From contig NZ_JAMYDU010000009.1 of the NCBI RefSeq assembly GCF_024138395.1, positions 1 to 64,000 of the forward strand: a DNA stretch of 64,000 nucleotides, read 5' to 3'. Numbering within the stretch: position 1 is the stretch's first letter; each line of letters starts with the position of its first letter. Both the position numbers and the translations under genes were made by a program. This DNA comes from Pseudomonas mandelii. Lineage in GTDB: Bacteria > Pseudomonadota > Gammaproteobacteria > Pseudomonadales > Pseudomonadaceae. The notes under the pieces were generated by a model that was not told the origin of the DNA, ran no database searches, and was given only the letters and a program-made list of their open reading frames with translations. Of the stretch, positions 8,152 through 17,478 are shown piece by piece.

Positions 8152-9594
8152 ATGATCAGCGACTTTCGTAACCGCTTGCGCAAACAGTCTGGTAAATCCA
8201 CCTCATCGTCGGCTCCCCAGCAGGGTGATGAGCTGCTGGATCCGGCAGAGGAAATAATGGCGTGGGAGCGTGTAATACCGGACGTTCTTTACGAAACCAG
8301 AAGCCAGGTCACCCCGGTAGAGGCCGAGTGGCGGGAAAAGATCTACCAGCAGTTGCTCAAGGTCATGGACCTGTCCTTGCTGGACTCCCTTGAACAGGCC
8401 GAGGCCGCGCGACAGATTCGCGATATTTGCCAGCGCCTGCTCGATGAGCATTCGGCGCCGGTGAGTTCCTCCAGCCGCCAGTTGATCATCAAGCAGATCA
8501 CCGACGAGGTGCTTGGCTTGGGTCCCCTGGAACCGTTGCTGGCCGATCACAGCGTGTCTGACATTCTGGTCAACGGCCATGCCTCGGTCTATGTCGAGCG
8601 CTTCGGCAAACTGCAACGGACCGATGTGCGTTTTCGCGATGATCAGCATTTGCTGAATATTATCGACCGCATCGTGTCCAGCCTGGGGCGGCGTATCGAT
8701 GAGTCCTCGCCATTGGTGGATGCCCGGCTCAAGGACGGTTCGCGGGTCAACGCGATTATCCCGCCGCTGGCCATCGACGGTCCGAGCATATCCATTCGCC
8801 GTTTTGCGGTGGATCTGCTCAATACCGACAGCCTGATCTCGGTGGGGACATTGACCCCGGCCATTGCCCTGTTGCTCAAGGCGATTGTCCGTGGACGCTT
8901 GAACGTGTTGATTTCCGGCGGTACCGGCAGTGGCAAGACCACCATGCTCAATGTGCTGTCCAGTTTCATTCCGCAAAACGAGCGGATCGTCACCATCGAA
9001 GATTCGGCCGAACTGCAACTGCAACAGCCCCACGTGGTACGCCTGGAAACCCGGCCTTCGAATATCGAAGGGCGAGGCGAGGTGAGCCAACGCGAATTGG
9101 TGCGCAACAGTCTGCGGATGCGTCCGGACCGCATTGTCATCGGCGAAGTGCGCGGCGCGGAAGCGCTGGACATGCTGACGGCCATGAACACCGGCCACGA
9201 CGGCTCATTGACCACGATCCACGCCAACACCGCGCGCGATGCGTTGGGACGAATCGAAAACATGGTGTCGATGACCGGGGCGACCTTCCCGATCAAGGCC
9301 ATGCGGCAGCAGATCGCGTCGGCCATCGATGTGGTGATCCAGCTGGAACGTCAGGAGGATGGCAAGCGCCGCCTGGTCAGCGTGCAAGAGATCAACGGCA
9401 TGGAAGGCGAAATCATCACCATGACTGAAATCTTTTCCTTTGCGCGTCAAGGCATGGGCGAAAACGGCGAAGTGCTTGGCGATTATCGCCCCAGCGGCAT
9501 GATCCCGGCCTTCCGCGATGTGCTGGCCAAGCGCGGCATCGAGTTGCCGCTGACGATGTTCAGGCCTGAGTGGATGGAGGCACGGCAGTCATGA
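8152..9594 (+). CDS. cpaF: Tad secretion ATPase TadA/CpaF
   Basis: 480 aa, of the type II/IV secretion ATPase superfamily. An N-terminal helical region (1-120) leads to [21 protein letters not shown], typical of CpaF. Walker A is GGTGSGKT (256-263), the Asp/Glu boxes follow around [10 protein letters not shown] (281-290), Walker B is RIVIGEVRG (about 327-335), and the His box is TTIHANT (354-360). It powers pilin polymerisation from the cytoplasmic face, with TadB and TadC as membrane platform. Its stop overlaps the tadB start (ATGA). Confidence 0.95.
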   Translation: MISDFRNRLRKQSGKSTSSSAPQQGDELLDPAEEIMAWERVIPDVLYETRSQVTPVEAEWREKIYQQLLKVMDLSLLDSLEQAEAARQIRDICQRLLDEHSAPVSSSSRQLIIKQITDEVLGLGPLEPLLADHSVSDILVNGHASVYVERFGKLQRTDVRFRDDQHLLNIIDRIVSSLGRRIDESSPLVDARLKDGSRVNAIIPPLAIDGPSISIRRFAVDLLNTDSLISVGTLTPAIALLLKAIVRGRLNVLISGGTGSGKTTMLNVLSSFIPQNERIVTIEDSAELQLQQPHVVRLETRPSNIEGRGEVSQRELVRNSLRMRPDRIVIGEVRGAEALDMLTAMNTGHDGSLTTIHANTARDALGRIENMVSMTGATFPIKAMRQQIASAIDVVIQLERQEDGKRRLVSVQEINGMEGEIITMTEIFSFARQGMGENGEVLGDYRPSGMIPAFRDVLAKRGIELPLTMFRPEWMEARQS

Positions 9595-10577
9595 ACAATA
9601 TTCCCAGTGAATTCATTCTGATGTTCCTCGGCATGGTGTTTATCGCCGTGTTCCTCCTGTCCCAGGGCGTGGTGGTGCCGGTGTTCGGCGAGGCCGGCAA
9701 GATGCGCAAACGCATCCGCGGCCGTTTGCATGTACTGGAGAAAGCCAACAATCTGCCCAACATGCAGACGGTGTTGCGGCAGAAATACCTGACGCGCTTG
9801 TCGCCACTGGAGGCCATGCTCGAGCAGTTGCCTTTTATGGCGAACCTGACACAGGTGATCGAGCAGGGCGGACACGAATACCGGGCGTATCGGGTGCTGT
9901 TGCTCGGGCTGTTTCTGGGCGTCTGTGCGGGTATCTCGATCTGGATGATCTCGGCAGTCTGGTGGATGGCGCTGCTGGTGGTCTTCGGCGTGTTCTGGTT
10001 ACCCGTGCTGAAAATTTTTCGTGACCGTGGCAAACGTTTCGCTGAATTTGAGGAAGGCCTGCCGGATGCACTGGATGCCATGTGTCGAGCCCTTCGTGCC
10101 GGACACCCGTTCAACGAAACCCTGCGCCTGGTCGCCGAGGAGCACAAAGGACCGGTCGCTCATGAGTTCGGTCTGACCTTCGCCGATATCAACTATGGCA
10201 ACGACGTACGCCGGGCCATGCTAGGCCTGTTGGAGCGCATGCCAAGCATGACGGTGATGATGCTGGTGACCTCGATCCTCATCCATCGCGAGACCGGCGG
10301 CAATCTGACCGAAGTGCTGGAGCGTCTGAGCCGGTTGATCCGTGGCCGCTTTCGCTTTCAGCGCAAGGTCAAGACCTTGTCGGCCGAAGGGCGGATGTCG
10401 GCCTGGATACTGGTGGCCATTCCTTTCGTGCTGGCGGCAGTGATCGTGTTCACCAGCCCTAACTACTTGCCGTTGCTGCTCAATGACCCGGTCGGCCATA
10501 AGCTGATATTCGGGGCGTTTGGTTGCATGTTGGTCGGGATCTTCTGGATTCGAAAAATCATCCGGATCCAGGTTTAA
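9591..10577 (+). CDS. tadB: Tad inner-membrane platform protein TadB
   Basis: 328 aa, T2SSF (GspF-like) fold. Hydrophobic segments lie at about residues 9-26, 100-140 and near the C-terminus (about 270-325). The cytoplasmic core has the typical [22 protein letters not shown] and [22 protein letters not shown] pattern. The ATG at 9591 overlaps the cpaF stop by four bases. It is expected to form the platform with TadC. Confidence 0.93.
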   Translation: MNNIPSEFILMFLGMVFIAVFLLSQGVVVPVFGEAGKMRKRIRGRLHVLEKANNLPNMQTVLRQKYLTRLSPLEAMLEQLPFMANLTQVIEQGGHEYRAYRVLLLGLFLGVCAGISIWMISAVWWMALLVVFGVFWLPVLKIFRDRGKRFAEFEEGLPDALDAMCRALRAGHPFNETLRLVAEEHKGPVAHEFGLTFADINYGNDVRRAMLGLLERMPSMTVMMLVTSILIHRETGGNLTEVLERLSRLIRGRFRFQRKVKTLSAEGRMSAWILVAIPFVLAAVIVFTSPNYLPLLLNDPVGHKLIFGAFGCMLVGIFWIRKIIRIQV

Positions 10578-10606
10578 GCGTTATTCGCCATGTGGAGGTG
10601 CAGGTC

Positions 10607-11569
10607 ATGGACTATTTGCTCGGGTTGTTCAATCGAGTGACAGGCAATGAGGAGATGGCACGCCTGTTGTTTGTCGGTGCGATGAGTCTGAGTGCGGTAC
10701 TCGCGATTGTCACCGTGGTGTTATTGCTGTTAGGGCTGCAGGACCCCGTGCAGCGTCGTTTGGCGCTGATCAAACGCGGCCACTCAGGGAGTGCGGGACA
10801 AGACGCACCGGGTAATCTGCAGTTATTGCTGGAGCGGGTCGGCCAACGCTTTGGCTCGACTGAGGCCGCTCAGACGTCTGCCACCCAAACCCTGTTGATG
10901 CACGCCGGCTACCGCTCACAGTCGGCGGTCCAGATGTACTGGGCGGTGCGCTTGTTGTTGCCACTGGTGTTGGTTGGCATTGCGCTGTTGGTGTTGCCGA
11001 TAATCCCCAAGCTTTCTCTGATTACGGGGTTGTTGCTGGTGTTAGGGGCTGCTGCTGTCGGCTGGTTGGCTCCCGCGCTGTATGTCGGAAAACGCAAGAA
11101 GGCTAGACAGGGCAAGCTGCGTGCCGCCTTTCCGGATGCCCTGGACCTGATGGTGGTCTGCGTGGAGTCGGGCCTGGCCTTGCCTCTGACGATCGAGCGC
11201 GTGGCTGAAGAGATGTCAGTCAGTCAGATTGAGTTGGCTGAAGAACTGGCCCTGGTCAATGCGCAAATCCGCGCGGGCATTTCCAGTACCGAAGCGCTCA
11301 AACAACTCGCCGTACGCACCGGTCTGGATGACGTACAAGGGTTGGTCAGTCTGTTGGCGCAGAGTATCCGCTTTGGTACCAGCGTGGCCGACACCCTGCG
11401 CATCTATGCCGATGAGTTCCGTGACCGGCGTACTCAGGCCGCCGAAGAGGCGGGGGCGAAAATCGGCACCAAGCTGATATTCCCGCTGATTTTCTGTCTG
11501 TGGCCGAGCTTCTTTCTGATCGCCATTGGCCCCGCCATGATCGGAGTACTCAAGACATTCGGGAAGTGA
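10607..11569 (+). CDS. tadC: Tad inner-membrane platform protein TadC
   Basis: 320 aa, T2SSF fold. Membrane segments lie near residues 22-45, 110-160 and at the C-terminus. The core contains FPDALDLMVVCVESGLALPLTIERV and FGTSVADTLRIYADEFRDRR-type sequence typical of TadC. The start is the ATG at 10607, eight bases after GGAGG; the longer frame overlapping tadB lacks a site. It is the last plus-strand gene of the Tad operon and is followed by a long hairpin. Confidence 0.93.
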   Translation: MDYLLGLFNRVTGNEEMARLLFVGAMSLSAVLAIVTVVLLLLGLQDPVQRRLALIKRGHSGSAGQDAPGNLQLLLERVGQRFGSTEAAQTSATQTLLMHAGYRSQSAVQMYWAVRLLLPLVLVGIALLVLPIIPKLSLITGLLLVLGAAAVGWLAPALYVGKRKKARQGKLRAAFPDALDLMVVCVESGLALPLTIERVAEEMSVSQIELAEELALVNAQIRAGISSTEALKQLAVRTGLDDVQGLVSLLAQSIRFGTSVADTLRIYADEFRDRRTQAAEEAGAKIGTKLIFPLIFCLWPSFFLIAIGPAMIGVLKTFGK

Positions 11570-11608
11570 ACCGGGGTTGTTTGCTGTTGAACGGGATGGC
11601 TGTATTGC

Positions 11609-11677
11609 ATCAGTACGAGGTGGAGCAGGCGAGCGGAGGGTCATTCACTCCCATCGCCTGCTCCACTTCGTACTGAT
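11609..11677. terminator. Long hairpin between convergent tad operons
   Basis: A 24-base arm at 11609-11632 pairs with 11654-11677, with one mismatch and a loop of about 21 bases. ATTTTTC follows shortly after. It lies between the converging tadC and DUF3613 genes, so a bidirectional terminator is the simplest reading. The stem is much longer than the other terminators here. Confidence 0.6.
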
Positions 11678-11765
11678 TTGCATTTTTCTGCACACATGAT
11701 CAAGCCTGGCTTATTAGCCAGGCCACTCTGGACGACGCCAGAGGCTGATGACTCATTGACGTCCC

Positions 11766-12038
11766 TCAGTTGCTGCCGCTGGTGGCATCGCCGCCCGCAT
11801 CCTGGTCAAAAAACTCCGGAATCGGGTAGAGGAAGCTGTTCAGCCAACGCTGCATGGCCAGGTCACGTTCGGTGGCCGAAGCGGTTTGCAGTTTAGGGGA
11901 GGCAAATACACCGCGACTCTGTAACACCAACCACTGCTCGGTGCCTTTCTGCTCCTTCGAAGAGGGACCTGGTTCGATAGCCCAGGCACTGGTGGACAGG
12001 CAAGCCATGCACACTATCAACAGCCTCTTGGTATTCAT
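11766..12038 (-). CDS. DUF3613-like exported protein
   Basis: 90 aa. It has a signal peptide (MNTKRLLIVCMACLSTSAWA) followed by a short polar region with EQWLVLQSRGVFAS and ERDLAMQRWLNSF, resembling the DUF3613 family found beside tad loci. The biochemical role is unknown. It is last in the minus-strand group after the secretin and the TPR lipoprotein, 18 bases from the latter. An exported accessory of the outer-membrane part of the pilus machine is a fair guess from context. Confidence 0.8.
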   Translation of the reverse strand: MNTKRLLIVCMACLSTSAWAIEPGPSSKEQKGTEQWLVLQSRGVFASPKLQTASATERDLAMQRWLNSFLYPIPEFFDQDAGGDATSGSN

Positions 12039-12056
12039 CTCGACTCCTCGTACGTT

Positions 12057-12764
12057 TTACTTGGTCGCACTGGATGAGGCAGCGGCTACCTCAGTTTTGC
12101 GATTCCCCTCCGAAGCCGCCACTTTTTTTGCGGAGGCCTTGAGTTTTTCCGCGCGGCTTTGAGCCTCGGCGATTTGCTGGGGGCTCAAGCTGGCACGGTT
12201 CGCGAGTTCGGCAGCCGACTTCCAGTTATCCTGATAGATCAGCAGCGTCACCAAATTGAGTGCCGCCAATGAATTGGACTGTTTGAGCTCCATGGCGGTC
12301 ATGAACTCGAAGCGTGCTTCAGGGATACGTCGTTGATTGAGGTAGACCACCCCCAGGTCATTGCGCATCTTGTCGTCGGTGGGGGCCATCTTCACCGCAC
12401 GCTCAAGGTGCGTGGTCGCGGTGGCGTAATCATTTTTGGCCGCGGCCAACTGGCCCAAGCCATGTTCCCCGTCAGCGGCCATACAGGTGCCGAGCAAGCT
12501 TTGATACAACGGCCCCGCCTCATGACGCCCCATCAAGCGCAGCACCCGAGCCTTGCGCAGGCGAACCTGAACCAGGTTGTCGGGCAAACCTTCAAGATTC
12601 GCCAGGCTGGCATACAAACGGCCGTCGTTGGCCATGTTGTCGGCCAGACTCAGGGCCAACTCTTGATCCGAATCGGGCTTGGCGCAGATAGCCGGTCGCG
12701 ACAAACCATTAGTGGCACAACCTGCGAGCATTAATGTCGCCGTTATTGCAATGACTGCTTTCAT
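12057..12764 (-). CDS. tadD: TadD-like TPR lipoprotein
   Basis: 235 aa. The start at 12764 gives a clean lipoprotein signal, with TLMLAGCATN as lipobox, and is preceded by AAAGGAC; the upstream extension in the same frame overlaps the secretin gene and lacks a signal. Residues about 60-200 look like TPR repeats (HLERAVKMAPTDDKMRNDLGVVY, EARFEFMTAMELKQSNSLAALNL). The C-terminus is Ala/Lys/Ser-rich. In other Tad systems TadD is an outer-membrane lipoprotein that helps the secretin assemble. It lies 119 bases downstream of the secretin gene. Confidence 0.88.
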   Translation of the reverse strand: MKAVIAITATLMLAGCATNGLSRPAICAKPDSDQELALSLADNMANDGRLYASLANLEGLPDNLVQVRLRKARVLRLMGRHEAGPLYQSLLGTCMAADGEHGLGQLAAAKNDYATATTHLERAVKMAPTDDKMRNDLGVVYLNQRRIPEARFEFMTAMELKQSNSLAALNLVTLLIYQDNWKSAAELANRASLSPQQIAEAQSRAEKLKASAKKVAASEGNRKTEVAAASSSATK

Positions 12765-12883
12765 TGAATGTCCTTTGGCTACAACACGTTGAACGCCTGG
12801 CCAATGGCAGGAAAGCTGGCCCGGCAAGCGCTCAAGGTCACCGTTACGAATGAGGGCGAGGCCAGTCTGATTCAGGCTAAGGC

Positions 12884-14107
12884 TCATTGCGAAAGCCCGG
12901 AGCGGCTGTCGAAATCGCCATTTTCGAGGAAGAACATGCGGTAGAAGTTCGGGTCGTAATTGCGCAGCTGTTCGCCAGGCAATGACGGTAGTTGTGCATT
13001 GACAGCCAGTGGCTGGACCAAGTGGGGGGTAACGATCATCAGCAGTTCCCGCTCTTCACGGTTGACGCTGTTGTCGCGGAAGAATGCGCCCAGAATCGGG
13101 ATATCGCCCAACCCCGGAAATTTGTTCACCTGGGAATTGTTGCGGGTGCTGATCAGGCCGCTGATGACGAAGCTTTCGCCGTCGGCCAGGGAAATGCTGG
13201 TGTCGGTACGGCGCACGGTCAGCGCCGGAACTATTGTGCCGGCGATGCTCACGGCGTTGGTGAAGTCCAGTTCACTGACTTCCGGTGCCACCTTCAGCGC
13301 GATACGGTTTTTGCCGACGATGGTCGGCGTCAGGGTCAGGCGGATACCGAACTCCTTGTACTCAATGGATATATTATCGCTGCTTGAACTGGGCACCGGA
13401 ATTGGCACTTCACCACCGGCCAGAAAGCTCGCACTCTGCCCGCTGAGCGCTACCAGGCTCGGCCGTGCCAAGGTGTAGGCGAAACCGCTGCCTTCCAGTG
13501 CGTTGATCGACACTAGAGTATCGCTAGACGCAAAAGCGAAGTTGAACATGCCGTTGTTCACCGGCACCGACGGCGTGACAATGCCGTCGATGGTGGGGAA
13601 GGTTCTTGGCGAGCCGAACAGGAAGTTGCCTTGGCGGCCAAAAATCGAGGCATTGGCTTCCTTGAGTTTGGTCCGGCTGACTTCAACGAAGCGGATGTCG
13701 GTTTGCACCTGGATCGGCAATAGTGGGTCTTCGGAAGGCACTGTCGAGACGCTGGTCAGCGCCGCGGTGGCCTTACCCTTGACGAACACCATGCTTTGGC
13801 GCGGCGTTTTCGAACAGGCGGTCCAGACCATCAGGCTGGTGGCCCCCGGCGCGAGGCCCGTAAGTATGAAGGCGTTGCTGCCACTGGGTTGCACGTCGGC
13901 GATTTTCGGATCGCCGACTGCCAGCTGTGTCACCGGGACGGGGACGCGCAGTTCATTCTGGAGCCCCTGACCGACCTCGAACGTTGCCGGCAAATTTTCC
14001 AGTTGCGAACAATTGGCCGGCGCGGCCTGAGCCGCATTCACGCTGAGGCCCGTCCAGAACAGGCCATGGATAATTCGCTTGAAAGCGGGCACGGTACGAT
14101 AGCTCAT
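12884..14107 (-). CDS. rcpA: Tad secretin (RcpA/CpaC)
   Basis: 407 aa. A signal peptide precedes AAPANC. A BON-like/pilus-formation N-terminal region (QNELRVPVPVTQLAVGDPKIADV) comes next, then the secretin domain with ALSGQSASFLAGGEVPIPV and FPGLGDIPILGAFFRD, the conserved secretin signature, and ELLMIVTPHLV near the end. It forms the outer-membrane pilus channel. The ATG at 14107 has AGCGAGGA about eight bases upstream; two upstream ATGs in frame do not. It is encoded opposite to cpaB, with which it normally shares an operon. No rcpB-like gene was recognised. Confidence 0.93.
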   Translation of the reverse strand: MSYRTVPAFKRIIHGLFWTGLSVNAAQAAPANCSQLENLPATFEVGQGLQNELRVPVPVTQLAVGDPKIADVQPSGSNAFILTGLAPGATSLMVWTACSKTPRQSMVFVKGKATAALTSVSTVPSEDPLLPIQVQTDIRFVEVSRTKLKEANASIFGRQGNFLFGSPRTFPTIDGIVTPSVPVNNGMFNFAFASSDTLVSINALEGSGFAYTLARPSLVALSGQSASFLAGGEVPIPVPSSSSDNISIEYKEFGIRLTLTPTIVGKNRIALKVAPEVSELDFTNAVSIAGTIVPALTVRRTDTSISLADGESFVISGLISTRNNSQVNKFPGLGDIPILGAFFRDNSVNREERELLMIVTPHLVQPLAVNAQLPSLPGEQLRNYDPNFYRMFFLENGDFDSRSGLSQ

Positions 14108-14270
14108 TAAGTGCATCCTCGCTGAATAGGCCATCTTTGAGGCTAACTGGGTTGCCTCGGATCACTACAAGGGGCCTTGGTCGGCCCTCTACCCCGCCAG
14201 ACCCCTTAGTAATGGCCCCGGCAATATTCCTTGGTGCTACATGCAAGCAGCTGCAATACGCTGTTCTGAC

Positions 14271-14453
14271 TCAACAGCGAGCGCCTGCGCTAAAACGGTT
14301 TTTAGTGATCCAGATACCTGAGTTGTCGACCCGAGCGATATGCACAGGCTCGACAGCAACATCAGCTAAAGACGGCACTTTTCGCCGACCTGACTCCCCT
14401 AAAAAGCAACCGGCAATCAAAGCAAAGAGCCGGAAAACGCTTGCCAGGACCAT
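14271..14453 (-). CDS. Possible small lipoprotein upstream of the secretin gene
   Basis: 60 aa. The hydrophobic N-terminus contains FALIAGC, a fair lipobox with Cys16, giving a mature peptide of about 45 aa. A strong AAAGGAG lies 10 bases before the ATG. The n-region has few basic residues, and I recognise no family. It would be the gene just upstream of the secretin on the same strand. It could equally be a chance ORF. Confidence 0.35.
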   Translation of the reverse strand: MVLASVFRLFALIAGCFLGESGRRKVPSLADVAVEPVHIARVDNSGIWITKNRFSAGARC

Positions 14454-14569
14454 AGTGAGGTAACTCCTTTTGCCAATCCGCTATCTGATCGCTGAACCTA
14501 ACGTGGCATTTCAAACCGTTATGTCTTCTTCTTGTTTGAAAGGTAGTTCAACCAAGGCAAAGCGCCACG

Positions 14570-14597
14570 CTTTGAACGAAAACTTTCCGTTCAAAGG
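14570..14597. repeat. Short perfect dyad CTTTGAACG/CGTTCAAAG
   Basis: Nine-base arms are separated by 10 bases, in the gap upstream of the minus-strand secretin group. There is no T run of terminator type, so an operator or RNA hairpin is possible. Confidence 0.4.
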
Positions 14598-14680
14598 GTG
14601 GAGATAGGTAGGTTGCAGGAGATGGAACGGCACATGAGGCTGTGCGAGGAGGCGACTTCGGCGGCTCTCGAGCGACTGGG

Positions 14681-14998
14681 TCATCTGTCCTGCTTCTTGA
14701 CCACCGTGAACCAGACTATGCCAATGCCCCGGATAGTCGCCGTATTGCGGGCAACCTGGCCTTCAGCGTTGCAGCGCATCCCGCGAAACTCATGCCCAAA
14801 GTGACGGGACAGCAGGTCGAGGCTTTTGCAATCGACGAAAATAATGTTGTCCGAAAGCACTAAAGCCTTGATTGCAATTCCTGCGTCACGCATGTCGCGG
14901 GTCAGGCCGTTAAAGGCCGCCAACCTGGCCGGGAATTCCTCGGTAAGGATGCTCAGCGGCGGGGCTGACGGCGACGCTATGAGATACAGAACGGCCAT
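14681..14998 (-). CDS. Hypothetical protein
   Basis: 105 aa, not recognised. A good AAGGGAG lies six bases before the ATG, which supports translation. The N-terminal segment is mildly hydrophobic (MAVLYLIASPSAPPLSIL) and the rest is a mix of short strand-like segments (IKALVLSDNIIFVDCKSLDLL; GIGIVWFTVVKK). It lies between the AlaX-type gene and the secretin group, on the same strand as both. No function can be proposed. Confidence 0.6.
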   Translation of the reverse strand: MAVLYLIASPSAPPLSILTEEFPARLAAFNGLTRDMRDAGIAIKALVLSDNIIFVDCKSLDLLSRHFGHEFRGMRCNAEGQVARNTATIRGIGIVWFTVVKKQDR

Positions 14999-15094
14999 GT
15001 CGCACTCCCTTGGCCACGTCAGATAGTCAACAGAGCCCGCGAATGCAGGCTCCCACGGCGTCAGGCGATGACGGGGCCGACATCGCCAAAATGC

Positions 15095-15721
15095 TCAGTC
15101 CACGCTGTAGTGGACTGACAGCGTTCCCTTTTTCTGTGAAAGGGAGGCGATCGTGACCGTGCCCAAATCCTTCAGGCTCTGTACATGGGTGCCGCCGCAG
15201 CCGTAGGCGGGCAGTTCACCGAAACCGATTTCTCGGGCGCCTTCGCGCAACGACGTCAGGCGCGGGAGATCATGGGCGATCCATTGCTTGATGCCGTGCT
15301 CAATCGTCTGGGTATCGACCTCCTGCGCACCATCGCCCGGTTTGAACTGCACACGTCCTTCGTCTGGCCAGTGATGAGCCTTGGTCGGCATCCAGCCCAT
15401 CGCTTGGACGAAATGACCAATCAAGTGCCCCGCCGAATGCATGCGCGTATTGAACCGGCGGCGTTGCTCATCGACGCGAATCCGGGTCATGCCGAGTTTT
15501 ACCGGGTGGTCGACGAAATGAATGATCCGGTCCGGATCCTGAACCACGCGAAGTACCTGGCTTGCGCCGATCCAGCCGGTATCCCAAGGTTGCCCGCCGC
15601 CTTGGGGATGAAACAGGGTGGCGTGCAGCACCACGGCGAATTCGTTCTCGTGGGGCGTGCAATCCAGGACTTCCACATTGGCCTTGAGGTCATCACTATG
15701 GAAAAAGAGGCGAAACGTCAT
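15095..15721 (-). CDS. AlaX-type alanyl-tRNA editing protein
   Basis: 208 aa. This is a free-standing relative of the alanyl-tRNA synthetase editing domain, which hydrolyses mischarged Ser- or Gly-tRNA(Ala). The zinc/active-site motifs are present: HSAGHLIGH (HxxxH type) near residue 97 and CGGTH near residue 178. An N-terminal TLFHPQGGGQPWDTG, typical of the family, is also seen. It is divergent from a LysR gene 90 bases away, suggesting local control. A weak inverted repeat follows the stop. Confidence 0.88.
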   Translation of the reverse strand: MTFRLFFHSDDLKANVEVLDCTPHENEFAVVLHATLFHPQGGGQPWDTGWIGASQVLRVVQDPDRIIHFVDHPVKLGMTRIRVDEQRRRFNTRMHSAGHLIGHFVQAMGWMPTKAHHWPDEGRVQFKPGDGAQEVDTQTIEHGIKQWIAHDLPRLTSLREGAREIGFGELPAYGCGGTHVQSLKDLGTVTIASLSQKKGTLSVHYSVD

Positions 15722-15811
15722 ATTTCATGCCCTTATTAAAGTTTCTCTCTTTATTATATGAATCATGAAGTTGCGTGATAATCCGTTCAACCATCAAAGG
15801 ACTGTTGCGCT

Positions 15812-16810
15812 GTGAGCATAAATCTTCCCCTGCCACTGCTCGGTGAAATGGCAATTTTTGTCAAGGTGGTCGAAACCGGCAGCTTCTCCGAAGTAGCGCG
15901 CCAGTCAGGTTCTTCACCCTCGGCGGTGAGTCGCAGCATTTCGCGGCTGGAGAAGGCGCTCGCCATGCGCCTTCTGCAACGAACCACGCGCAAGCTCCGT
16001 CTGAGCGACGGTGGCGAAGAGGTGTTCAAGCGTTGCCAGGAGATGGTCAGCGCGGCGAAGTCGGTGATGGAAATCAGCGGTCAATTCACCGATGAAGCAG
16101 AAGGGCTGGTGCGTGTCAGTGTGCCCAAAGCCGTCGGGCGATTCGTGATTCATCCGCACATGCCGGAATTTCTGCGGCGTTACCCCAAAGTGAATGTGGA
16201 GTTGTTGCTCGAGGACCGTCAGATGGATTTGATCGACGACCACGTCGACCTGGCGATCCGTATTACCGATCGCCCGCCCGCAGGGCTGGTGGGACGGCAG
16301 TTGCTGACCATCGATCATTTACTCTGTGCAACGCCGCAGTATCTGGCCGAACACGGCACGCCGACTCATCCCCACGACCTGCTCAACCACAGCTGCATCT
16401 ATTTGGGCGAAACCCCGAGCGATGCGCGCTGGAAATTCAAGAAAGGCAGCAAAGCCGTGACCGTCGGCGTGCGCGGACGTTATGCCGCCAATCACACGGG
16501 CGTGCGACTGGGCGCGGTATTGCAACACATCGGAATCGGCAGCCTGCCGTACTTCACCGCCCGTTATGCGTTGGAACAGGGCCTGATTGTGCAAGTACTG
16601 CCAGACTGGACTTTTCTGGCGTCCTACCACGGAGGCGCCTGGCTGCTGCATTCGCCAACCCGTTATCTACCGCCCAAGTTACGGGTGTTTATCGACTATC
16701 TGGTGGAATGCCTGGAGAAGGAGCCAACGTTGAGCAGGCCGGGCAAGCCGGGTGCGTTGGGCAAGGTCGCGGTGGCGTATGAGTTGCCGGAGAGTGATGG
16801 GTTGCTTTGA
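15812..16810 (+). CDS. LysR-family transcriptional regulator
   Basis: 332 aa. An N-terminal winged HTH (VVETGSFSEVARQSGSSPSAVSRSISRLEKAL) precedes a LysR substrate domain of the CrgA/DsdC-like type. The chosen start is GTG at 15812, with AAGGA about 10 bases upstream; a shorter start at MAIFVKVV is also possible and lacks a better site. Divergent from the alaX gene. The effector is unknown. Confidence 0.9.
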   Translation: MSINLPLPLLGEMAIFVKVVETGSFSEVARQSGSSPSAVSRSISRLEKALAMRLLQRTTRKLRLSDGGEEVFKRCQEMVSAAKSVMEISGQFTDEAEGLVRVSVPKAVGRFVIHPHMPEFLRRYPKVNVELLLEDRQMDLIDDHVDLAIRITDRPPAGLVGRQLLTIDHLLCATPQYLAEHGTPTHPHDLLNHSCIYLGETPSDARWKFKKGSKAVTVGVRGRYAANHTGVRLGAVLQHIGIGSLPYFTARYALEQGLIVQVLPDWTFLASYHGGAWLLHSPTRYLPPKLRVFIDYLVECLEKEPTLSRPGKPGALGKVAVAYELPESDGLL

Positions 16811-16817
16811 CGGGCCT

Positions 16818-16923
16818 CTTCGCGGGCAAGTCGGATCGCCGCACCGCTCGCTCCTACAGGTTTATGTCGTTCGCGCCATTACGTATGACACCAACCTGTA
16901 GGAGCGAGGCTTGCCCGCGAAGA
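16818..16923. repeat. REP doublet, CTCCTACAGGT class, one arm interrupted
   Basis: The right arm (16894-16923) is intact: ACCTGTAGGAGCGAGG then CTTGCCCGCGAAGA. The left arm (16818-16861) has the complement but is interrupted by about 15 extra bases after CGCGGGCAAG. It lies between the LysR gene and the convergent PA2817-like gene. Confidence 0.8.
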
Positions 16924-16957
16924 CTGACTACGAACCACCAAGTCACTCGGTAATGCC

Positions 16958-16994
16958 AAAAAAAGGCCCGCATGTTCAACCATGCGGGCCTTTT
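16958..16994 (-). terminator. Intrinsic terminator of the PA2817-like gene
   Basis: AAAAGGCCCGCATG pairs with CATGCGGGCCTTTT. On the minus strand the hairpin is followed by seven T and lies about 20 bases after the stop. Confidence 0.85.
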
Positions 16995-17011
16995 ACATAA
17001 CTGATTGGGGA

Positions 17012-17419
17012 TCAGTGCTTGCTGTCCTGGCTCGACATCGCCAGCAGCTGCTTTTCCTGATTCCAGTCGAACGGTTCATCGTTCTGTTCGGCTTCGAAGC
17101 GACGCTCTTCAAGGGCCTGGTACAGGTCGATTTCTTCATCCGACAGGTAGTGCAGGCAGTCGCCGGCGAAGAACCACAGCAGATCCCGCGGGATCAGATG
17201 GGCGATTTGCGGATAACGGGAAATCACTTGAGTCAGGATGTCCTGGCCCAGGTATTGGCTTTCGATCGGCTCGATCGGCAGTGACGCCAGCAGTTCATCG
17301 AAGCGCTCCAGGAACAAGGCATGGCTTTCTTCGGGAACCTGTTCGGCCTCACCTACGGCGACCAGGATACTGCGCAGGTGGTCGAGCAAGACAAGATGAT
17401 CGGCAACGACGTTGGACAC
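17012..17419 (-). CDS. PA2817-like conserved hypothetical protein
   Basis: 135 aa, acidic. GTG at 17419 is chosen as start (VSNVVADHLVLLDHLRSILVAVG) because GAGGA precedes it by about eight bases. The sequence contains ISRYPQIAHLIPRDLLWFFAGDCLHYLSDEEI, given here only in outline, and fits the small PA2817 family next to fadE in other Pseudomonas. Function unknown. Same strand as fadE, 130 bases downstream of it. Confidence 0.8.
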   Translation of the reverse strand: MSNVVADHLVLLDHLRSILVAVGEAEQVPEESHALFLERFDELLASLPIEPIESQYLGQDILTQVISRYPQIAHLIPRDLLWFFAGDCLHYLSDEEIDLYQALEERRFEAEQNDEPFDWNQEKQLLAMSSQDSKH

Positions 17420-17478
17420 GAGATAAGTCCTCAAGAGCAAAACAGGCGCAGGAGTATAAAGCTCCTGCGCCGCTTTTT

